From Aurelia coerulea (lineage: Eukaryota > Cnidaria > Scyphozoa > Semaeostomeae > Ulmaridae), in NCBI GenBank assembly GCA_039566865.1, contig CM076957.1, forward strand, positions 13,649,896-13,713,895: a DNA stretch of 64,000 nucleotides, read 5' to 3'. How positions within the stretch are numbered: position 1 is the first letter of the stretch; each line of letters starts with the position of its first letter. The notes under the pieces are model-generated. The model saw nothing but the letters and a program-made list of their open reading frames with translations, made no database searches and had not been told where the DNA came from. The position numbers and the translations under genes are program-made. Positions 55,658 to 64,000 of the stretch are shown here, piece after piece.

Positions 55658-56490
55658 CCATCGTTCAGGAGAAGAAGTTCAAGAGTCGAATTGAGGTCAT
55701 GTCTTTGGCATCTCGACTCCAACTTCAAGGGAATTCTTCTCTGGCAAGATTTATTGCCAACAGAGGCTCTAAATGCGTCGACAATGCTCTGTCACTTGCA
55801 AAAGAGCTAGCAGAGTCGACGGAAACCCTTCTAAGGCAGTGCAAAAGTCGGCTCGATATTTTGCGTGCAGAGCTTCTCCAAGACTGTGTTACTGGGTGTG
55901 AGAAAAGCTGGCTTAATTGTGCTGTCGAGGTAGTTAGTCAAAATGGTATCGACGTGCCAGCATTTGCAAAGGCAATTTTTGACTTGCTACAACTTGGGCG
56001 TGGCAAGTTCCGCAATGTATATATACACGGGCCAGCTAATTGCGGAAAATCGTTCATTCTTCAGCCTCTGAAACTCATCTACAAATGCTTTTTGAATCCT
56101 GCACATGGTACCTTCGCTTGGGTTGGTGTTGATGAATCAGAGCTTGTGTTCTTGAATGATTTTCGCTGGAATCCAACGCTGATATCTTGGGAAACATTCT
56201 TGGTGCTTTTAGAGGGTGACGTCACACACCTCCCTGCACCAAAAAATTTTTGCCATCGAGACATCGAGGTGAAAAATGATGTGCCGATCGTTGCTACTGC
56301 AGACATGCCAATCGTGTTTGTAAAGGGTGGCACAATCGATCAAGTCAACACTCGAATGATGGAGGTGAGATGGAGATCGTTCCATTTTTGGAAAGTAATT
56401 TCGGAAAGCCAGCGTAAAGAGATTGCCCCATGTGGCCGTTGCTTTGCAGAATTTGTGTTTGAATTCGGACGACAGAATGAACCTTCGTAA
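55636..56490 (+). CDS. Unit 4 Rep C-part: SF3 helicase
   Basis: Identical protein to unit 2. Confidence 0.85.
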   Translation: MSDFDLLTIVQEKKFKSRIEVMSLASRLQLQGNSSLARFIANRGSKCVDNALSLAKELAESTETLLRQCKSRLDILRAELLQDCVTGCEKSWLNCAVEVVSQNGIDVPAFAKAIFDLLQLGRGKFRNVYIHGPANCGKSFILQPLKLIYKCFLNPAHGTFAWVGVDESELVFLNDFRWNPTLISWETFLVLLEGDVTHLPAPKNFCHRDIEVKNDVPIVATADMPIVFVKGGTIDQVNTRMMEVRWRSFHFWKVISESQRKEIAPCGRCFAEFVFEFGRQNEPS

Positions 56491-57728
56491 CATTGCCTTC
56501 TATAGACTTGCAGACTAACTTCTTTCAAGCTTGTCGAAGATGCACATGAATCGATTTCACAGGCCATAGTCGACGTTCGTTTCTTTAGCTTGGGTTCAAC
56601 GGTTCAATAGACAGACACGCCTTTCACTAACTGCAAAATAATACAGCAGTCGCTTCTCTTGGCCATTCATGTGTATCTATGACAAATGCCTTTATTCACG
56701 TCGCAATGAACTTCACAAACGTTGCTAAGATAATTCGTTTCAAATACACGTCTTCCGTCGAGAAAAACCATTTAATTTAGCCACAATAGATCTATTTGCA
56801 AGGCCAAAACAAAACATGGTATAAGTAAATCATGTAATGCCGTCCTTGAAACGAGACAAGGCGTTTTTCGTCAAAACGTCATGATTTTGAAAACGAGGCG
56901 CTTCGATACTCAGACGGTACTCACTCTGTCCGGTCATGAGAAAACTTCTGTAACTGTAACTAAAATTGATTTGGATTTTAGGTTGTATGCCCACTGCCAC
57001 GGGAAAAGAGTTATCCCTCTGATTTTCACTAAAGCCTCATGAAAGGGGCGATATTCGTAGCGCAGAGATGTAAACAACATCGATGCACACAACTTTTACT
57101 TTTAAAAGAGAGTTAATTTAAACTTTTAACTGGTATAAACTGGTCTTCGAAGCTGTTTTCTGTCCGCAAACATCATTTTTGGCTACTATCATGAAAAGTT
57201 CGACTTGCTTTAAGATGATGGACATATTTTGTGTCCCTTCGACATAATATTTCATCTCTAAATATTTTTTCTGATTTTATATACGATTATTTCCAATGCC
57301 AGGACCAGGCGACCTTCGTTAACACGCTCCAGTGGATCTCACAAGACCTTTCCTTGATAATCATAACGGTAGAACAACAAAAGAGAAAACGACTGGTTTG
57401 AACAAAAGGATTCAATAGGCCTTTATCGTCTATCGGACTTTGAGAACGTCATACATTGTTAGATATCAGAGACAATAAGAAGTAGTAAATAATCGTACAA
57501 TCGTAACCATAGAATTGTATGTCATAACTTAACATTTCGCCACACAGCCCAGCATAATGGAGAAACAAATAGGGGGGAAACGGGGAAAATGTATGGCCTG
57601 TACCCCCGGAACGAAAAATATGGAGAATTTACGAGATACACGCGACAATGGGAAAATACTTATCATAATTTGAAACTAGCGGAGGTGCGGAGGAGAGGCC
57701 CAGTGACGACATCTCCTCCTTCTGACCT

Positions 57729-58142
57729 ATACACGTTTTTGTTATAAAAAACTGGTTTATAAGAAACTAGTACTACGATGACCAAAAATTTAAGAAACTC
57801 TAGTACTGCGTTCAAGAACATAATTAAGAAACTCTAAAGTTTTATTTCTAGAATAAGAGTCGGTAGAGTACGGTTCGCGCGGCATTTTTTTAACTGACTG
57901 TGAAATATTTGTAACTTTTTGCCTTAATGTGCATAGCTTATTCGTGATGACAATATTGATGCAAATGCAAGCCCTTTGTCGATATGAAGGCTCAACTTCG
58001 AACCATAACACAGTGTTAGGCCCCAAAAATAAGAAACTAATTAAGAAACTTTTACTACTAAAAAACCGAGATTCTCCTGCGAAATTAAGAAACTTTTAGT
58101 ACCAAGTGCTGATCCAAGTTCCTTATAAAAAAGGACGTGTAT
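57729..58142. mobile_element. Unit 4 copy of the AAGAAACT-rich MITE
   Basis: Same position and sequence as in unit 2. Confidence 0.8.
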
Positions 58143-58163
58143 GGCTTCACCAATAACTTAAGC

Positions 58164-59512
58164 TTAATATTTCAAACGTGTACCACCACTAGCTAAAATT
58201 TTCGGAAGTCTTTTACTAACAGAGTCTATAGTTTTGTTAATGATATCAACAGGAATATTACGTAGAGTTCTCTTCACCCGAGAAGAAAATTCGTCAAAAG
58301 TCTCACGTGAAATTTTCTTGTCAACAGTTTCTTTATTGAGTTCTCTTGTTGCCAAGTGGAAGATGTTCTCAATTGGATTCAAATCGGGACTTCTTGGAGG
58401 AATTTTCAACAGCGTTGCTCCTAGTGCTTCCCATGCTTCACGGGCTGACTTGCAATTCTGCGATGGATCTCCGTCCTGAAGCCACAATTTCTCATCGTTC
58501 TTGAAATTTTCCCTGATAAGTCGTGGAAAACATCGTGTCACAAATGATGCAAAATAATCGCCGTTCATCTTCTCATACTGCTCAATTTCGCAAACTCCTT
58601 TTCCATGCGAAATACATACGATCATGTGGACTTTGCGCGATCCGGTTCCACACTTAGATGCTCTCGCTGTGCAGCCCTTCGCGAGACCTTCATGGGCTGT
58701 TCGCCAGACACGGGTCCTCGGAGATTTGATGCTTGCAAGGGGGTTTCTCTTGTACTCGAAAGATTTTCCATCCAAATAGAACATAATTCCATTTGACCAA
58801 ATGTCAGGGCTGTACTTCTTCATCATGTCTTTTGCAAATCTGCATCGTAACACCAAGTCCTTGTTCGTCAGGATACCTACAAAAATAACACAACTTATTA
58901 TTAATTTAGTCACGCGATTTACCGTTTGTGATGCAGTAAGGTTTCTCGGCAGTCATAGAGCCATAAATCCCTGTCAAAGTGAGTTGGTATGGCAATGTGT
59001 CTCAAAATTTTGCTACCATGATTCATTAACTATGCAGCTTGAGAAATCTGAAGAAGGATTCAAATTTTTTTAAGAAACTTACCCTTTCTCCTCGCAACTC
59101 GGAAAGCAATTCCATTTCTGCGTAGTGTCCTCCGAATGGTCCAGATAGGAATGTGATCGAGTCCAACAGCATTTCTCAGGTCTTTCAAAGTAAAGTGGCC
59201 ACCATAGTCCTCCTTTCTGAATTTTTTCACCTGATTAATCAACTTTCTCTCGTCTCGCTTGTCCAATAACCGAGGTCGCCCTCGCCGCTTCCTTTTCTCC
59301 TTCCCCGCTGTGCTCGCCTCTGGCTCCTTTAGGATCCTTTTCACCGTTGCTAGAGACAGACCTGTTGCTTCGCAGATTTCAACTAGTTTATAAGCAGAAT
59401 TGAACCTTAGCTGTTTCACAGTTTTACGAAGAGCGTTGTCGTATCTCTTCTTGAAAGCCATTTGTGTTTTTGCTCTCTGCTCTTTGTGGCGATAACTAAC
59501 GTTGCAGGCCAT
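58164..59512 (-). CDS. Unit 4 DD34E transposase, exons 59083-59512 and 58164-58876
   Basis: Identical protein and splice sites to unit 2; intact. Confidence 0.93.
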
Positions 59513-60095
59513 TTTAAAGGGAATAGGCTCTCCTCAGGGACATAGCTAACTCCTCCCCTGAAGTTTGCGCATATAAAATGTTTTTTTGTCGGCAGCCTCA
59601 AGAAACTATTCGCCGACATATCTCTTAAGGCTTCCGCCGTCCCCTGACACTTGCTAAGACGAATAAAAGATCCGAAGTTGAAGGCGCGTCCGATAATTAG
59701 TCCCTACCCGGAGCGAAAAGTGACGAATTGAAAAAGAGCGCTAACTTCTAAAGGAAATTGTGCCGACTTGCTGATCGAGAAAATTTCTAATTTTCCATGG
59801 GAAATGATACACATAGAGTAAAAAAGCTGATTTTGTTTGGAGTTATGTTTTAATTGGCATTTATTGTGTTTCCTTGGCACATCGTGCTTCTCCTTCGCAC
59901 AAAACAGGAAAAAGGCATGATATCAATACAAAATTCAGTTTTTTTAAAAGCTCCAAAATGTTTCATTTCTTGCATTAGAATCTTCAAAGTTTTTTCACGT
60001 GAAGAACTCGTTAGGTTACAAATGCTGACTAAATTAGAGCACAATGGCACAACAACCTTTGCAGTAATGCGCCTTTGAAAATTTAGCCCTTTCAG

Positions 60096-60317
60096 ACAAT
60101 CAGTTGCAAAATTGTTGAGCCATTCTAAAAAACAAGACTTTCTTGGCATTGTGCCCCCCCTCCCCCCTTTGCAATGTTGAAATCAGTCGGAAAAGTTGTC
60201 AATCCTTAGTTGCCAACAGAAAAGTCGCGTTTGTTTCCAATCAACATTGCAACGGGGGGAGGGGGGGCAAAAAACCTTATTTTTTGTCAATGGCTCAACA
60301 ATTTTGCAACTGATTGT
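60096..60317. repeat. Unit 5 terminal hairpin
   Basis: Same as unit 2. Confidence 0.95.
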
Positions 60318-60563
60318 CTGAAAATGGTCAAACATTAAATGCGTGTAATTCACCTGCGCATTTGAATTTTTCAACCAATTTTGGAGCTCAACAAGAGTTT
60401 GGTTGGATTCACGCATGCATGCTGTTTAGACTCGTTTTCGAGCAGCAATAAAGCATTTGGAGGCTTAACAAAAATGGACGATTTTTCGTAAAATCGACGT
60501 GTTTTGTCGTTCATATAAAAAAGGGGCGTGGCACTATCTAATTCACGCAAGAAAGCCACTACT

Positions 60564-60752
60564 ATGGACATATTCTCTGAACACCTTAGGCCAGTGAAAA
60601 ATGTCCATAAGAGGGCATGTTATGAGGATGCTCTTAAATTAAAACCAATTTTCTCTGAAATTGGACTCCTCTCATTATTATCAGTGCAAAATCCACTACC
60701 AGAAATACATACAGTAAATGCTTACATCAAAAAATCATGCCACAAAATGTAG
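60564..60752 (+). CDS. Unit 5 ORF-S, 62 aa
   Basis: Identical protein to unit 2. Confidence 0.5.
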   Translation: MDIFSEHLRPVKNVHKRACYEDALKLKPIFSEIGLLSLLSVQNPLPEIHTVNAYIKKSCHKM

Positions 60753-61075
60753 TGAGTGCATCAGGAAACTTTTCCATGACGTTTTTGACTAGAAAAAGAA
60801 TAAAATTTTTTGTAGATGAGTGTCTGTTGCTCTTTTTTTAAAGGAACAGTGAACAAAAGTAAAATGGGGGAAATTTAACAGGAAAAAGTGTTGTATTGAA
60901 TTGAGACATATGCCGATTTTACAATCTCGCTTGCAAAAATTTTGCAATTCATATTCAAAAAATTAATTGGATTTCCTTTCAACATCTCTTAAAAAATTCT
61001 TTTGAAATGGTTTTGTTCAAATATAAAGCGCGAGATTTGAAATCTTGAATTAAATTCGTTGACATCACGTTCAAA

Positions 61076-61504
61076 ATGGCAGTACAACGTCTCGTTTATC
61101 TCGTCACTTATAGCCAAGCTGACTTGGAAAAGTTTCCTAATCGTGCAGAGTTCGCACAAATAATTGCAAATGGTTTCGAAAGTAAAGGAGTGAGTGTAGT
61201 TCAATGGATTGTATCTCTTGAAGCTCACCAGGTGGAAGGGTATCACTATCACGTTGCCGTGAAGTTATCTCGTAGGATGAGATTTGCCAATGTTCGAAAA
61301 GCCATTTATGATCAACATACGATCAACGTTAATTTTTCTGAAGGTGAGGAAGGGGATACGTATTACTCAGCGTTCCTGTACGTAAGAAAGCAGCTCTTCC
61401 ACAAGTCACTGATCGGGCGACAGCAAGCAGATGTAAAAAGGGGCGTAGTAACACCAAGGATGGCAAGAGAAAGCGTGATCGCATGTCTGATTTTGATTTG
61501 CTGA
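61076..61504 (+). CDS. Unit 5 Rep N-part: HUH endonuclease
   Basis: Identical protein to unit 2. Confidence 0.85.
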   Translation: MAVQRLVYLVTYSQADLEKFPNRAEFAQIIANGFESKGVSVVQWIVSLEAHQVEGYHYHVAVKLSRRMRFANVRKAIYDQHTINVNFSEGEEGDTYYSAFLYVRKQLFHKSLIGRQQADVKRGVVTPRMARESVIACLILIC

Positions 61505-62337
61505 CCATCGTTCAGGAGAAGAAGTTCAAGAGTCGAATTGAGGTCATGTCTTTGGCATCTCGACTCCAACTTCAAGGGAATTCTTCTCTGGCAAGATTTA
61601 TTGCCAACAGAGGCTCTAAATGCGTCGACAATGCTCTGTCACTTGCAAAAGAGCTAGCAGAGTCGACGGAAACCCTTCTAAGGCAGTGCAAAAGTCGGCT
61701 CGTTATTTTGCGTGCAGAGCTTCTCCAAGACTGTGTTACTGGGTGTGAGAAAAGCTGGCTTAATTGTGCTGTCGAGGTAGTTAGTCAAAATGGTATCGAC
61801 GTGCCAGCATTTGCAAAGGCAATTTTTGACTTGCTACAACTTGGGCGTGGCAAGTTCCGCAATGTATATATACACGGGCCAGCTAATTGCGGAAAATCGT
61901 TCATTCTTCAGCCTCTGAAACTCATCTACAAATGCTTTTTGAATCCTGCACATGGTACCTTCGCTTGGGTTGGTGTTGATGAATCAGAGCTTGTGTTCTT
62001 GAATGATTTTCGCTGGAATCCAACGCTGATATCTTGGGAAACATTCTTGGTGCTTTTAGAGGGTGACGTCACACACCTCCCTGCACCAAAAAATTTTTGC
62101 CATCGAGACATCGAGGTGAAAAATGATGTGCCGATCGTTGCTACTGCAGACATGCCAATCGTGTTTGTAAAGGGTGGCACAATCGATCAAGTCAACACTC
62201 GAATGATGGAGGTGAGATGGAGATCGTTCCATTTTTGGAAAGTAATTTCGGAAAGCCAGCGTAAAGAGATTGCCCCATGTGGCCGTTGCTTTGCAGAATT
62301 TGTGTTTGAATTCGGACGACAGAATGAACCTTCGTAA
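61483..62337 (+). CDS. Unit 5 Rep C-part: SF3 helicase, one substitution
   Basis: As unit 2 except Asp74 to Val (T at 61703), outside the ATPase motifs. Confidence 0.85.
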   Translation: MSDFDLLTIVQEKKFKSRIEVMSLASRLQLQGNSSLARFIANRGSKCVDNALSLAKELAESTETLLRQCKSRLVILRAELLQDCVTGCEKSWLNCAVEVVSQNGIDVPAFAKAIFDLLQLGRGKFRNVYIHGPANCGKSFILQPLKLIYKCFLNPAHGTFAWVGVDESELVFLNDFRWNPTLISWETFLVLLEGDVTHLPAPKNFCHRDIEVKNDVPIVATADMPIVFVKGGTIDQVNTRMMEVRWRSFHFWKVISESQRKEIAPCGRCFAEFVFEFGRQNEPS

Positions 62338-63575
62338 CATTGCCTTCTATAGACTTGCAGACTAACTTCTTTCAAGCTTGTCGAAGATGCACATGAATCG
62401 ATTTCACAGGCCATAGTCGACGTTCGTTTCTTTAGCTTGGGTTCAACGGTTCAATAGACAGACACGCCTTTCACTAACTGCAAAATAATACAGCAGTCGC
62501 TTCTCTTGGCCATTCATGTGTATCTATGACAAATGCCTTTATTCACGTCGCAATGAACTTCACAAACGTTGCTAAGATAATTCGTTTCAAATACACGTCT
62601 TCCGTCGAGAAAAACCATTTAATTTAGCCACAATAGATCTATTTGCAAGGCCAAAACAAAACATGGTATAAGTAAATCATGTAATGCCGTCCTTGAAACG
62701 AGACAAGGCGTTTTTCGTCAAAACGTCATGATTTTGAAAACGAGGCGCTTCGATACTCAGACGGTACTCACTCTGTCCGGTCATGAGAAAACTTCTGTAA
62801 CTGTAACTAAAATTGATTTGGATTTTAGGTTGTATGCCCACTGCCACGGGAAAAGAGTTATCCCTCTGATTTTCACTAAAGCCTCATGAAAGGGGCGATA
62901 TTCGTAGCGCAGAGATGTAAACAACATCGATGCACACAACTTTTACTTTTAAAAGAGAGTTAATTTAAACTTTTAACTGGTATAAACTGGTCTTCGAAGC
63001 TGTTTTCTGTCCGCAAACATCATTTTTGGCTACTATCATGAAAAGTTCGACTTGCTTTAAGATGATGGACATATTTTGTGTCCCTTCGACATAATATTTC
63101 ATCTCTAAATATTTTTTCTGATTTTATATACGATTATTTCCAATGCCAGGACCAGGCGACCTTCGTTAACACGCTCCAGTGGATCTCACAAGACCTTTCC
63201 TTGATAATCATAACGGTAGAACAACAAAAGAGAAAACGACTGGTTTGAACAAAAGGATTCAATAGGCCTTTATCGTCTATCGGACTTTGAGAACGTCATA
63301 CATTGTTAGATATCAGAGACAATAAGAAGTAGTAAATAATCGTACAATCGTAACCATAGAATTGTATGTCATAACTTAACATTTCGCCACACAGCCCAGC
63401 ATAATGGAGAAACAAATAGGGGGGAAACGGGGAAAATGTATGGCCTGTACCCCCGGAACGAAAAATATGGAGAATTTACGAGATACACGCGACAATGGGA
63501 AAATACTTATCATAATTTGAAACTAGCGGAGGTGCGGAGGAGAGGCCCAGTGACGACATCTCCTCCTTCTGACCT

Positions 63576-63989
63576 ATACACGTTTTTGTTATAAAAAACT
63601 GGTTTATAAGAAACTAGTACTACGATGACCAAAAATTTAAGAAACTCTAGTACTGCGTTCAAGAACATAATTAAGAAACTCTAAAGTTTTATTTCTAGAA
63701 TAAGAGTCGGTAGAGTACGGTTCGCGCGGCATTTTTTTAACTGACTGTGAAATATTTGTAACTTTTTGCCTTAATGTGCATAGCTTATTCGTGATGACAA
63801 TATTGATGCAAATGCAAGCCCTTTGTCGATATGAAGGCTCAACTTCGAACCATAACACAGTGTTAGGCCCCAAAAATAAGAAACTAATTAAGAAACTTTT
63901 ACTACTAAAAAACCGAGATTCTCCTGCGAAATTAAGAAACTTTTAGTACCAAGTGCTGATCCAAGTTCCTTATAAAAAAGGACGTGTAT
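63576..63989. mobile_element. Unit 5 copy of the AAGAAACT-rich MITE
   Basis: Same as in unit 2; ends just before the window edge. Confidence 0.8.
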
Positions 63990-64000
63990 GGCTTCACCAA

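Larger units (their letters stand above)
54249..60095. repeat. Tandem array unit 4 (5847 bp)
   Basis: Collinear with unit 2; shares with unit 1 an A at 54712 where units 2, 3 and 5 have C. Confidence 0.97.
60096..64000. repeat. Tandem array unit 5, cut by the window edge
   Basis: First 3905 bp of a unit; the transposase lies beyond the window. The array continues to the right. Confidence 0.97.

Noticed and set aside
36247..64000. Array as an assembly artefact
   Set aside because: Each unit carries private substitutions and unit 1 has unique structural changes, which an assembler duplicating one unit would not create; still to be confirmed with reads.

Overview
The window looks like a repeat-dense stretch of an invertebrate metazoan nuclear genome, probably marine and possibly cnidarian. 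The evidence is spliceosomal introns (GT..AG, one perfect GTAAGT donor), BEL/Pao and LINE retroelement remnants, hAT- and Tc1/mariner-type DNA elements, many MITEs and foldbacks, and microsatellite-tailed LINE ends. The species assignment is inference only. I see no rRNA, tRNA or CRISPR array.

Layout. 0.4-4.8 kb is a nested graveyard: BEL/Pao integrase remnants split by a hAT-like element and a GC-ended MITE (both with target-site duplications), plus a relic of the mobile unit described below. 6.8-9.1 kb holds LINE reverse-transcriptase fragments and a 200-bp trinucleotide tract that is a LINE 3' tail. 9.2-10.6 kb is a DNA element whose arms are made of short palindromic repeats. 11.2-18.7 kb, minus strand, carries the only gene-like multi-exon models: a large unnamed protein with a C-terminal RING-like finger, and an OTU/vertnin-like protein. 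Both are broken by single-base losses, all shifting the frame the same way. 19-34.5 kb is almost entirely foldbacks, MITEs, long inverted repeats and satellite-armed elements. 34.8-36.2 kb is a decayed LINE.

The main feature is a head-to-tail tandem array from 36247 to the right edge: one 6308-bp unit, three 5847-bp units and one cut by the window end. Each unit holds a ~222-bp hairpin with perfect 29-bp arms, a 62-codon unknown ORF behind a TATA box, a split rolling-circle Rep (HUH endonuclease ORF followed by an overlapping SF3 helicase ORF), and on the opposite strand a spliced DD34E Tc1/mariner-type transposase. The transposase lies in a ~2.1-kb module that is absent from the relic at 1476-2241, so it appears to have been gained (or lost) as a block. 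The left edge of the array and the right edge of the relic both fall exactly on the ends of the hairpin, beside TA. This suggests that the hairpins are the termini of a mobile, possibly virus-derived, replicon. Solo hairpins of the same family occur at 0.7, 19.4 and 21 kb. The first unit is dead (MITE in transposase exon 1, splice acceptor deleted); the inner units look young and intact apart from the Rep frame break, which all copies share.

How it may work (inference): the Rep would nick and replicate the unit by a rolling-circle or rolling-hairpin route, giving head-to-tail concatemers that share one hairpin per junction. The DDE transposase may provide TA-targeted integration, or may simply be a passenger transposon.
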